Shown: positions 12,149-21,609 of the stretch, piece by piece
Layout: each line of letters begins with the position of its first letter
How positions within the stretch are numbered: position 1 is the first letter of the stretch
NCBI GenBank assembly: GCA_019693395.1
Contig: JAAMXP010002095.1
Span: forward strand, 1 to 21,763
DNA: 21,763 bases
Direction: 5' to 3'
From: Ettlia oleoabundans
Lineage: Eukaryota > Chlorophyta > Chlorophyceae > Chlamydomonadales
Notes under the pieces: generated by a model
What the model was told of the DNA's origin: nothing
Seen by the model: only the letters and a program-made list of their open reading frames with translations
The model's database searches: none
Position numbers and translations under genes: made by a program

Positions 12149-13268
12149 CAGCGCTTGAACAGCTGCCAGCGACAGCCTTCACAACAGTCTTCTCTCCACA
12201 TCCCGCCACGTCTATTCAACGCGCCTTATGGTGATCTAGCATGTAAAGCTCAACACCGACACCACAATATCCACCCACCCGCCGCGCCGCGGCGAGCGAA
12301 AGCGTTCCTTTCCTACCCTTGCGCCTGCGCTGCAAACCGGCCGTCCCTGAAGGAAGGATCAATTACAAATCAGGTTTAAAACTCAACCGAAAAGTCTTGC
12401 GAATGACTGACATCACGGGTGTCGCAGGTGAGGGTGCCTACTCGTCACCTGGAGCGGTTGACGTCCTGAACAACACGACAATAGCTGGGATAGATCAGGT
12501 CAGTCTCCATTGCGAACGCTATTACAGCATTGCAATAACAATGTGAGATGCTGTGAGTTGGCTAGCTTGGTAAAAGCCAAAGAGGGCTGAAAGAGGGCGG
12601 TTCACCCACTGCTCAGGCCGTAGGCACTGAAAAGAGGCAATCGGCGGGGAGGCCAGCCTACCTGTTGCCAAACGCTCAACCCAGACTTAACTCTGGATAT
12701 GTTACCAATCACAATATTTAGATCTCCAGCCCCTTTGTGATTTCTGCTTTGTCCTCCCGTCCATCAACTTGCATGTGGTTCTTTCTTATACTTTGCTGTT
12801 CTGTCTTTTTCGTGGCCCCTGGGCTTGCTGGGCAAGCATTTCTTCTAAACCACAAGGCTGCTCAGCTAGCGGGCACATTACCGTCAAGTGTGTTGGCGCG
12901 ATTACGTCAGGTATTCATTGCTGTGTGCAGGGCAAACAGTGAACCCTCGCCTTCCTGAATGCCCTGCTACTGCTGCTTCTACCAACATGTGGCGTAATCA
13001 ACCTACCACAACAGTGCTCGGGGGGGGGGGGGGGGGNNNNATGTTATAATTTACTAATATAGCTGAAAAGAGCAGCTAATGAATATTAGGGTTCGGTGGG
13101 AACAGTGGAACCATCGAGCAGGACGGTAGGGGGAAATGGCAGTACACGGGCTCATTCGCTCCAATTCTAACAATCGGGTGGGCAATCAGTGAGGCAATCA
13201 GTGGAGGCTCTCCCTCGCACCCCTCTGCAGCTAGAGCGACCGGCAGCGAACGTCACCCCGCGCACAGA
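12149..13268. promoter_or_regulatory. Divergent intergenic region between TIC236 and the acyltransferase gene
   Basis: About 1.1 kb with no gene I can support. It must hold the 5' UTRs and promoters of TIC236 (minus) and the acyltransferase (plus). The part near TIC236 is GC-rich (for example 12281-12300); the middle is more AT-rich, with CCAAT and ATATTTAGAT at 12703-12723. Short ORFs at 12319-12546 and 12737-12958 show no family resemblance. The 17-G run and NNNN gap lie at 13020-13040, so an unknown amount of sequence may be missing. No convincing TATA box or tRNA was found. Confidence 0.5.
13020..13040. other. 17-base G homopolymer followed by an NNNN assembly gap
   Basis: Positions 13020-13036 are all G and 13037-13040 are N. 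The gap starts exactly where the homopolymer becomes unreadable, suggesting a sequencing or assembly failure in a longer G tract rather than a scaffold join. The sequence just to the right (13041-13090) is AT-rich. Confidence 0.95.
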
Positions 13269-15438
13269 ATGACCGTGCACAGAATGAGCTTGTCAAGGTT
13301 AATCGCCAAGATAACAAAATGGCCAACCTTTCTGGGCAGGTGAGCACCACGTTGCGGCGGCACGCGGCTACGTAGTCGGCCGCCCCTACAGCCGCCCTAT
13401 ATCCCTTCCTTCGGACGCATTGCCTTGCAGCCAGTGTGGCTTTCACCTCAGCAGCGGTCGCAGACAATACCGGCCTTGTTTGTCACGGAGCCAACGCGCC
13501 AGCGAACCGTGCATCAGGATGCCCGCTAAACTGCGCTAAACTGCGCCCGCTCCTTTCCCTTTCCCAATGCAGCATCCTTCTGCTCTATTGGTCGGTTGTG
13601 TTTGTGGCGCTGTCTTACCACATCAAATGGCTCAAGCTTAAGGGCAGGCGCAATGACGTGTTGGGCTGGTGTGTGGCTACAACGGCTCGGCAGGTTCCTG
13701 TGCCGCATGTTGTCGCTAATACCGGCTGCATCTGAGCATTGTAACTGCCTGCCCTTGCTGCTTGCTGCAGGGCAGCAGGTATGAAATGGTGGATGCGGTG
13801 CCGGGTGCTGAAGGTTGGCTCCCAGGACCTGTACCGCAACAAATGCGTGTACCTATTCAACCACCGCAGCTGGGCAGACTTCATCATCGACCAATACGTG
13901 ACAGAGGGGCGCTCCCTCTTCATGAGTAGGTATGGCCTGGCAACAAGGCAGTGAGCAACGGTGCTTGGGTGTGGTACTTGTAATGTGCCAATGCTGCTGT
14001 TCTGATGGTGAATGGTTCATGCAACGTTCGCTCAAAGCGATTACAGAACTACCCTTTGCCTCCCGTTTTGCAGGTTGGCAGTGCTTGGTGCGTTCCCAAC
14101 ATTCGTCAGTTCTCTAGTGGTGTTGAGGAGTATTATTCTCTTCCGACGTGGCAGCATTGCAGACAAGGAGGTGACGATACAGCTGCAGAGTGCCGCCTTG
14201 CTCCGCTGTGGGTTTGGGTCAAGCAGTGCGGTTTGTGCCTGGGGGCTCTAGTTGCTTGCTACAAGATGCCCGCTCTTGCTGTGCGTGTGATGTGTGCCTT
14301 GCAGAGGTTCAACAGCTGGATTGATCAGCAGCTTTCCACTAGCCCACAGTCGGGGCTCTCTGTGTACCCAGAGGGTCACCGCAGTACATTGGGCGAATCG
14401 CTGCCCCTTAAGCGCGGCATGCTGCACTATGCGTACAGCCGCAAGCTGCCAGTGCAAATAATAATTGGTGTGAATAAGGAGGCCATCATTTCAGAAAAGC
14501 ACTGCACGGCGCGCTTGGGCCAGACCGCGGCTGTTGGCTACTCAGGTTTGTGCATGCAGAGTGGGATAGTTGTGGCGATGCTCGAACTGGCTGGCAATTG
14601 TAGCGCCGTGTTATGTGACCGATTTCTTGCTGCCTCTTCAACAATCTCTTAACAGCTGTCATCTCTCATTGTGCATGACGGTCCTGGCTGCTATCCCAGC
14701 GGGTATGTGCCTTTTTATGCCACACCTGATTCTGCTTGCTCCGCTTCAGGTAGCCCGCCAACCTTTCTACCGACAACGTTCCACTGCCGCTGCAAAGGGC
14801 TCATTAACTTGTCCGAGTTTATATTGGGGTGATTGCAGAACCGATCATCACAGCCGAGTACCCCAGCTTTGACGCGTTCTGGGCCAAAGTGCAAGAGACA
14901 TGGGACAAGCAGTGGGCCACGGTGTTTGGTGCCGACTGGGAAGGTGAGCTGGGCATGCAACCAATTTGGCATTCCCGCAACACGGAGCAGCACCAAAGCA
15001 CCCAGCAGAACCCCTGCAAAGCCATAACTAGCTGGGATTGTATTGATAGCCACTATCTGCCAACGATTGGTACCCTTTGTGACTGTGCTGCGCGATGATC
15101 CCCCACCATTTGTAGGCCTGGCAGAGCTGGCGCCACAGGAACCAGACACCCACTATCCGCTGTCCATTACGCTTGGCATGCTGTGGGTGGTGGTTGTCAA
15201 TATGCTGCTCTTCTGCTGGGTGTGCTGGAACACTCTGTGCTCCGGGCGTTGGGTGTTCGCATTATTTGGGCCCCTGCAGCCATTTGTCCTACTGCTGTGC
15301 ACAGCTTACCTTTTGCTCGCCTTGTGGCTCTATTCACGCCCAGTTAACGCGCTGCAGTTGCATGCCGAAAAACTGCGGCCCAGCCAGCTTGCACAATCTG
15401 TACCAAACCTGGCTAACTTGGAGAAGAAGACCGAATGA
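13269..15438 (+). CDS. Membrane acyltransferase, lysophosphatidate/LPLAT family (PlsC domain)
   Basis: Transfers an acyl chain from acyl-CoA to a lysophospholipid, probably lysophosphatidate, at an internal membrane. Exons: 13269-13339, 13573-13668, 13771-13929, 14074-14170, 14305-14545, 14839-14943, 15116-15438, giving 363 residues with consistent phases. The N-terminal helix LLLYWSVVFVALSY is followed by the catalytic NHRSWAD (H87-D92, HX4D motif), FRRGS near residues 132-136, YPEGHRS at 162-168 (EGTRS block with His for Thr) and PVQIIIGVNKE (the Pro-containing motif IV). The tail WDKQWATVFGADWE leads to two helices near 275-297 and 303-329, so both ends are membrane-embedded. Internal exons are firm. 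The 13668 donor is the weakest border, because a GC donor after 13650 or a GT donor after 13690 is possible, and an additional upstream exon across the gap cannot be excluded. The substrate is inferred from family only. Confidence 0.85.
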
Positions 15439-15849
15439 TACTTTCATTGTTTCCTGACTGCAACCAAGAAGTTGTAAACTGCTCCTGCTACTGCCACTTT
15501 GCCTAGGACACAAGATGTAGCCTGGTACATAGCACACCAAGCAGCAAGAGCAGAGCGGTGAGTGGCTAGCAACCTGCAAGGCCCATCAAAGCAGAAGGGA
15601 CTGGAAGGTATTACCAGGCTGGCACTTGAGATGCGTCTGGTGAACATGGCCTTCCTGTTCTGTTGTGCTGGCTAACCTGAATACTTTCTAATAAAACTAT
15701 TTAAAGATAGGTTGGACTGCTATTTGAATCAATGCTGCATGGTTGATTATAGCATCTGAAGCGGCAATGAGAGAGGGACGGGGCAGCAAGCAGAGAGGCA
15801 GCAAAGTTAGAAGAGCATGTGCGAGAAAAGGGGCTTATCCTCATTTTCC
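15439..15849. other. Convergent 3' region between acyltransferase and bL33 genes
   Basis: 411 bp between two stop codons facing each other. It should contain both 3' UTRs. A TGTAA motif lies 35 nt after the acyltransferase stop. An AT-rich patch at 15680-15755 includes AATAAA on the plus strand at 15690. No TGTAA was found on the minus strand for bL33. No coding potential is recognised. Confidence 0.6.
15473..15477 (+). terminator. TGTAA polyadenylation-type signal of the acyltransferase gene
   Basis: TGTAA is the usual poly(A) signal in chlorophyte algae. This copy is on the correct strand, 35 nt past the stop codon, so cleavage is expected 10-20 nt downstream, giving a very short 3' UTR. 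A later AATAAA at 15690 is a less likely alternative. Confidence 0.5.
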
Positions 15850-16612
15850 TCACTTCAGCTCCTTGTGCAGAGTGTAGCGCCGCAAGTATTTGTTGTATTT
15901 CATCAGCTCCATACGCTCCGGCGTGTTCTTTTTGTTCTGCATAAGAATGTGGACGACCACGACTTGGGCGGCTGGCTGGAACATGACGGGGTCATGTGCG
16001 CACTGTAGAGCCACTCTTACCTTTGGCGACACTTTAGTGGCAATGCGGCCTGGCTGAACCACCCTGAATTCACTCTGATGGGTTTCAGCCGTCGGTATCT
16101 CACGAACAGTGTTCTGCCGACGCACCTTCTGGGTGGTGTACCGCGAGGGGGTGGCACCCGCAGCACGTGCCTCAGTGCACTCCAGCGTCACAATCATGCG
16201 GATGCCCTGCAGCTCGCCACGTGATCGTAAGTGCAAGATGAAACCACATTCCGACAGCCTGTCCGCCCGAGAAAGGCTTTGTTCCAAGTCCGGCAGCAGT
16301 GGCGGCAACAGCGACGCCAGCAATGCGGCGTTGCCGGCGGCAAGCCTGCCTCTTTCCCTGCCGGCGGGCGCGCTCACTGCGGGCAACAATACGGCACACG
16401 CGTGCGCTGCCCCCATCGACCTGGCCTCTCGCTGCCCTTGCGCTCTGCAGTATGCCAGCCACACCACCGAGACAGCCGGCCAAGGGAGCGCCCACCTTCT
16501 TCTTGGCCATGCATGTCACTTGCCGGGTAGCATTGCTGCTAGACTGCTGCGTGGCCACCGGCGCGGAGGCCGTGCGGAAGGTCTGCCCGAAAAACGCGGT
16601 TCTGAGCTGCAT
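15850..16612 (-). CDS. RPL33: Plastid 50S ribosomal protein bL33, nuclear-encoded
   Basis: Small protein of the large subunit of the plastid ribosome. Three exons, 16612-16496, 16206-16126 and 15936-15850, join in phase 0 to give 94 residues. The first 35 (MQLRTAFFGQTFRT...QVTC) are basic, Ser/Thr/Ala-rich and nearly free of acidic residues, as expected of a plastid transit peptide, ending just before MAKKK. The mature part has the bL33 blocks GIRMIVTLECTE, SRYTTQK, NKKNTPERMEL and a C-terminal LHKELK, about 59 residues, the normal length. Only one cysteine (ECTE) remains of the usual two CxxC pairs. Donors are GTGGGC and GTGCGT; acceptors are CTGCAG and ATGCAG. An in-frame upstream ATG at 16684 would add 24 residues and extend into the promoter gap, so I prefer 16612. 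Confidence 0.93.
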
Positions 16613-16770
16613 TTTGTGAGTGAAACTGCCGGCAATGCCTGTAACCGGCCGAGGTGCGTATGCAGGGGCAGATGCGTCAAGCATGCGTGCCTTCTTCCTG
16701 GGTCCTCCGCCTAGTAGGAAACTTGGGAATTTCCTTCAGGTTTCCGCTGTACCTCCTGTCTAGTCGGCTG
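16613..16770. promoter_or_regulatory. Short shared promoter region of bL33 (minus) and FBXO7-like (plus)
   Basis: Only 158 bp separate the two divergent start codons, so both 5' UTRs and core promoters must share this stretch or overlap the neighbouring gene. I see no clear TATA box. In-frame ATG codons exist on both strands (16684 minus; 16654 and 16669 plus) but would give unlikely N-terminal extensions. Confidence 0.55.
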
Positions 16771-19029
16771 ATGAAATTGAGGGTGAAGCTCGGTGATGGG
16801 CAACGCATAACCCTCGTGGTGCCCGCGGACTACACCCTGGGGGAACTAGGAACTCATGTCGTGAAGTTCCTTGGAGGCCCTGCAGGTGTTAATCCGGTTG
16901 ACGTGGCGCTCTCTCTTAACAAAAGGGTGAGGGCAGAGGCCCTGCGCCTGCAAAATCAGGGCATGGCGCCTGCGCTGCTTCTTCCGCCTCCGCTGCGCCG
17001 CTGCTTGCACTTCACCTTGACAGGCAGCCGGCATTACTCTCATGTCATGTGCGTGTCGACGAGCGAGCTCTATTTACACGCTCGTAGCTGCTGACACCCG
17101 CACCTGCCTTCGGCCCTGGCCTGCATACTTCCAATGCCGACCGGCCTGTCGCATCTGCAGGATGTGCTGGCAGGCGCGCCTAATACCCCCCTCCACCAGC
17201 TGGGCGTGACGAGTGGCGACTTGCTTTGGGTCCTGCATCCACAGCTGCTGCCCCAGCAGGCGCCGCGCAGAGCTGCTGAGCCCTGCCCCCCCGAGATGAA
17301 GCGTGCTCGCGAGGAAGCTGCCAGCGGGATCAACACACCTGATCAGCACCAGCACCCACAGCGCAGTTGTCTTTTTACGCTGCCTGGGCAAACCGCTAGC
17401 ATTCAAGCCACACCCACAGCGACAGCAGAGAAAGCAGCCTCCCAAGGCAGTACTCCAGGAGGGGAGCATGAACAGCCGCTGCACAGACCGGAGTGTGTGC
17501 CGCCCAGCCAGCACACGCCTGCCTACCTCCTTCGCACGCTGCAGCATGGAGTGAGCAAGGACACCCAGCCCGCAGAGCTGTTGCTGCTTGCAGCGCATGC
17601 AGTGATGCTGGAGACAGGGTTTGAGCCAAGCTGGGCAGCACAGCCTGTCTCCAACGTGTACAGCGTGCCCAGCAGCTGCTGGGTTACCCGCACCGTCTGC
17701 AGGGTTGCCTACCATTTGGCATCTGGATCTGGGGTCAGCATGGGTGAAGGCGGCTTGCCCCAAGTACTGGAGGAGCCACGCTGTGCTGGCAACCCGCAGC
17801 AGCATCAGCAGCGCCAGCCATTGGCAGCGTTCACGCTTCACTGCAGCACCATGGGTCACGGGGCGGTGCTGGCAGTAGCTAGCAAGAGACACATGCGCAG
17901 CGTCTCCCTGCATGGCAAAACCTGCAGCTTCGCACGCTTGCTGCCACTGCCAGGAGGAACAGCAGCGGGAGTTGGATTTGGCAATCTGGAGTGCATGAGC
18001 CCTTGCACGACTGTGGGTGGGCCCCCTGCTGAAGTGCGAGATGCAGGCTTGGAGATAGCGCTAGCCAGCAGAGACTGCTCGACAGCTGATGGTCAGGTGT
18101 GGCTGAAGCTAAACCCCATTAGCACCCGGCACCTGTGGACCCAGCTCAAGGACAGTCTTGCCTTCCCCATGCTGCTGGCGGTGTACGCGGAGGCGGGGCT
18201 GCCACCGCCCGCTGGGCTGCTTGCATTGCCAGAGGACATCAAGTACCGACTTCTGCAGGCGCTGGGGGTGTGTTGTGCTGCTGGCATATGACAGCTGCTC
18301 TTTGTGTTGCTTTGGTCTTTGCTGCCACCCTGCATCAACTTGCGGCACGAAATGACAAGGTCGTGTCTGTGTCTGTTCAGCATCACAGCCATGGAGCATA
18401 CACACGCATCTCACAAGCTTGTCCCACCCCATTGCCCAGTTCCCCGTCCACGTGCCCCCGCAGCCCTTGGACCTGGCTGCCCTGTGCTGTGCATGCACTG
18501 AGCTACGCCACCTGACGTCACAGGACACGCTCTGGCGCGCATTGTTTGAGCGCGAGTTCCCGCATCCTCCATCCTACGTCACGACCCAGGTGTGGGCAGC
18601 GGGTGTGGGCAGCGGGAGTCTGTGGGGCAAGCCTTATGCACATGAGTATACTTGTGCGGACATCACCTCATTGCATGCCAGCCACCTTTTCTTTTGCAGG
18701 CGCGGCAGGGTCGAGGGTACAAGTGGGCTTTTGGGCACTGCTGGCTTGAGCGGCGTGAGGAGAGTCAGCGCCGTGCTCGCAGCCGCGCTTTTGTGCCTGC
18801 CGTGCCACGCCTTGGCATGCCACACCACCCATTCTACCCAAGGCCGAACCCGCACTTCCCTGGCATGATCGGCGGCGATTACGACCGCATGCCACAGTTT
18901 GGGCTGGGCTCAGGACTTGCTGGCCCCCTTCTTGGCACTGGCGGCGCTGTGGGGGGCAGCGGGATTTTATTCGGCAGGAGCAGCACGCGACAAGGCCACG
19001 GCAGGCTTGGTGGCCTGCATATGCACTGA
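16771..19029 (+). CDS. FBXO7: FBXO7/SKIP22-type F-box protein with UBL and FP domains
   Basis: Substrate receptor of an SCF (SKP1-cullin-F-box) ubiquitin ligase; FP domains also mediate binding to the proteasome regulator PI31. Exons 16771-16926, 17161-18267, 18464-18589 and 18700-19029 join in phase 0 to give 572 residues. Residues 1-79 form a ubiquitin-like fold (starts MKLRVKLGDGQ, ends GVTSGDLLWVLHP). A Pro/Gln/Ser-rich linker follows. From about 198 (HAVMLETGF) to about 400 lies the PI31-type FP domain, with FPMLLAVYAEAGLP near its end. The F-box begins at about residue 408 (LPEDIKYRLL) and continues across the intron into LDLAALCC...LWRALFEREF. The tail has KWAFGHCW and a PFYPRPNPHFPG then MIGGDYDR, close to the IIGGEYD tail of animal FBXO7. 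The ATG at 16771 is chosen because the UBL strand starts right there. Confidence 0.92.
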
Positions 19030-19792
19030 TTGAAGCACAGGTGTTGCATTCTGGCCTCCCAACCAGCGTGCCTCTTGGCCGATTGGCAGTGCACAGAGTG
19101 CAAGGGCTTGCCCTTCTACAACATGTTCGATCATGTGCGCACTCTGTCCACATGCGTTACCTGCGCGACATGTATCCAGATGTCCACACCCTTTGCCTGT
19201 TCCTTGCCCTTTATCACCGTACCACCAGTTGTATGCGATCGTGGCCCCCTTTGTCTTGTGCCAGCAGTGTACGCCATGCCAATAGTGTATGCCACTGAGT
19301 TGTTGTTTGCTTGCCCCATTCACGGTTCAATAGTTGCAAGGATTGTATGTCATGTCAGTTGTACAGGTGGCTTCAACATGTAAAGGTTCAAGTTTGGAGC
19401 GTTCAATGAAAGGGTACAAATCAAGCAGAAGCAGGGCGAAACGCAAGCAGCCAGGAGATGGGCGGGCAGCTGCGCTCAACCCTGCGGTAAAGGCGCACCG
19501 ACTTTGCAATGCACAGCAGCAAGGGGTTGAGGTGCAGAGTGGGACTAACAAACAGCAAGAAGGCTCGAGCAAACTCACGACTCACAACAGCACTGCAGTT
19601 CAAGCGATAGCAAGAAAGCTTGGCAGGTTCCAAAAGCAACAAGAAAACAAGAAAACAGATCAAGGAGCAGCATTGACATGGGCAAACTCTATCACCATAA
19701 GAGCATCAGTTCATGCAAGTTGTGGCTGCTGCTACTGTATTAGCAGCATCCGCTGCAAAACCATGCCGGCATATGGAGTTGCTGCTGCATGC
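19030..19792. other. Convergent 3' region between FBXO7-like and asparagine synthetase genes
   Basis: 763 bp between two stop codons facing each other. The left half is the probable 3' UTR of the FBXO7-like gene, ending near a TGTAA at 19379. The right half, Ala/Lys codon-like but unrecognised, is the 3' UTR or flank of asparagine synthetase. A plus-strand open frame running from 19334 to 20056 crosses antisense to the last two asparagine synthetase exons and shows no family similarity. Confidence 0.5.
19379..19383 (+). terminator. TGTAA polyadenylation-type signal of the FBXO7-like gene
   Basis: The first plus-strand TGTAA I find after the stop codon at 19029, which would give a 3' UTR of about 365 nt. 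It fits the chlorophyte signal, but there is no transcript evidence. Confidence 0.4.
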
Positions 19793-21609
19793 TCAGTGCA
19801 CTCCATTGGCAGTAACTGCAGCAGACTGCGCTTTTTCAAGCTTGAAGCCAGAACCTGCCTCGTGCACACTCTTGATGGCGCGGCCGCTGCAAAGAAACAC
19901 AGAGCAAACACAACAAGCGGAAAGAGTTGGAAAATTGGTAAGGTCCGAGCTGCTGCTACCCAAAACACCGCTGCCGCCACGGACACATGCTGTAAAGTTG
20001 CTGCAACAGAAGGCCACTTTAACCTTGCGGCCTTCTGTAGCCAGCGCCGCACCTAATTTCGTGCATGTTCTCCCACTCAGGGTCCCACTTAAGCGCCTCA
20101 GGTGTGGAGCAGGCAATGGAGAGCCCCTGAGGCACGGTCTTGATGGCATCAGGGTGCGGGAAGTGGGAGTCAAAGATGGACCGTAGCAGATAGTATTCGC
20201 GTGTGCGGGGCGGGTGCTGTGGGAAGCGCTCAAACCGCGACTCCCACATCTCGTCCGTCACAACCTGCGCACAGCAGCACGGAGGCGTGAGTGTTTGTGT
20301 TGCAGTGGTGGTGGTGTGTGTGCGTGAGTGCGTGCGTGTGTGTGTGGGGGGGGGTGGGGGGGGGGTGGGGAGCGGGGGCGCGCGGGGGCAGGCGGGCTGA
20401 TCTGATGCGCGCATGCAGATACATTAAGGATGCAGGGGAGGAGGCTGAGGATGCCGAGCTTCTCCATCCCAGTCTGTCTCAGCCACGTGAGGGTGCAGTG
20501 AAGCTCTACTAGGCCATCAGCGCAAACTTACCCTTGCCGCATAGTGCTTGAGCCCGTCGACCCAGTCATATCCCACGCCGTCACTGAACTGCTCTTTCTG
20601 GCGGAACAGCACCTCGTCAGGAAGGTAGGGGCTGTCGGGATCATCAAAGGCCTGCAGCAGGGCGCAGGGCCCCAGGTGGTCATCAACTGAGGCTGCTGTG
20701 GTGGCGAATTTAGGCTCAGCTTGTTGCAGTCGCACTCATGAAGCAGGCGGCGAGCGTGCGGCGCTTGAAGAACCCAACATGCCGCTGTGCTGCTTAGCAT
20801 AACCACTTACAGGAACAATCCCCTGTGTGTGTGCAAACCTCTCCAACTCGGGCCTGCCCCCTCAGCACCATAGACAGAATCCCCACCTTGCGCAATATGT
20901 ACTTTTCCAGTTTGGGGTGCACCCCATCGGGCTTCACTGACAGGTCTGGCATCTTGTCGGCGGGATCAATTTCCATGGCCACCTGCAGGGCCATGCAACA
21001 CAGGCAGCATAGGCCACAGCTGACTGGGCAAGACAAGCACCACACTCTATGCTACCGCCCTGCTGCTGCGACCTCCCACCCGCACGGCCGGCCTTAGCCT
21101 ATATTATGCACTCAGCAGCTGCAATGCTAGCCCAGCCTCGTATTCCCTGCTGCAACAGGGAGACCCAGAAACGCACCATGTGATCACTTCAGTCTCACCT
21201 TCCAGGCCCCACCTCACCTGCAGGAACTGCTTGTCCAGGAACGGGACGCGCGTCTCCAGGCCAAAGGCAAAGGGCGCCTTGTTGGCGCGCAGCACGTCCC
21301 ACTGGTGCAGCCGCGTCACCAGGCGCACACACTCGCGGTGGTACTCCTCTGCAGGCGGCAATCATGCGAGGGAGCAGAGCAGCACGTGGGGCAGGGTATC
21401 TGTCGGTTGCAGCCCAACAAGCAGCCGTGGCGCTACCCTCCATGTGCAATCTGCTCCGGCATGCCCCATCCCTCACCTGGCGAGGGTGCCTTGTGGAAGT
21501 AGAGGTAGCCGCCAAAGATCTCGTCCGCTCCCTCCCCAGACAGCACCACCTTCATGCCCATGGCCTTGATGCGCTGGGACAGCAGGTACATGGGCACCGC
21601 AGCGCGCAC
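19793..21609 (-). CDS. ASNS: Asparagine synthetase (glutamine-hydrolysing), C-terminal synthetase half
   Basis: Makes asparagine from aspartate, glutamine and ATP in the cytosol. Six exons are in the window: 21609-21477, 21348-21218, 20982-20887, 20651-20532, 20264-20053 and 19886-19793, together 261 residues of an enzyme usually near 550-600. They encode the beta-aspartyl-AMP synthetase domain: [22 protein letters not shown], then [52 protein letters not shown] and [16 protein letters not shown]. The last exon begins at a CTTTGCAG acceptor and supplies SGRAIKSVH plus a short Ala/Lys tail and the TGA stop, matching the family's SGRA..GVH end. The glutaminase half and the ATP-binding SGGxDS loop lie beyond the right edge; 21610-21763 is intron as far as I can read. 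Confidence 0.95.
20282..20400. repeat. GT-rich microsatellite and G-run tract in an asparagine synthetase intron
   Basis: Within the intron 20265-20531 the plus strand reads (GTGTGT, GTGCGTGAG) repeats up to about 20346, followed by runs of 9, 10, 4, 5 and 5 guanines split by single T or short AGC/CGC spacers to 20386. On the transcribed strand this is a CA/CCC-rich tract upstream of the exon acceptor, which may serve as a long pyrimidine tract. Confidence 0.85.

Noticed and set aside
12540..12660. Possible tRNA or RNA polymerase III element (GGTTCACCC-like box)
   Set aside because: No matching A box at the right distance and no cloverleaf stems could be drawn.
12737..12958. Short plus-strand frame with a hydrophobic start in the divergent intergenic region
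   Set aside because: It has a non-ATG start, no splice signals that join it to the acyltransferase, and no homology. Composition alone explains the hydrophobic stretch.
15690..15695. AATAAA as the poly(A) signal of the acyltransferase
   Set aside because: Chlorophytes use TGTAA, and a TGTAA lies only 35 nt after the stop. The AATAAA sits in an AT-rich patch 250 nt away.
17074..17913. Minus-strand open frame of 279 codons
   Set aside because: Antisense to the long second exon of the FBXO7-like gene, with no recognisable domain.
19334..20056. Plus-strand open frame of 240 codons in the convergent region
   Set aside because: No ATG-based family match; it overlaps the last asparagine synthetase exons antisense, and the upstream part is the probable 3' UTR of the FBXO7-like gene.
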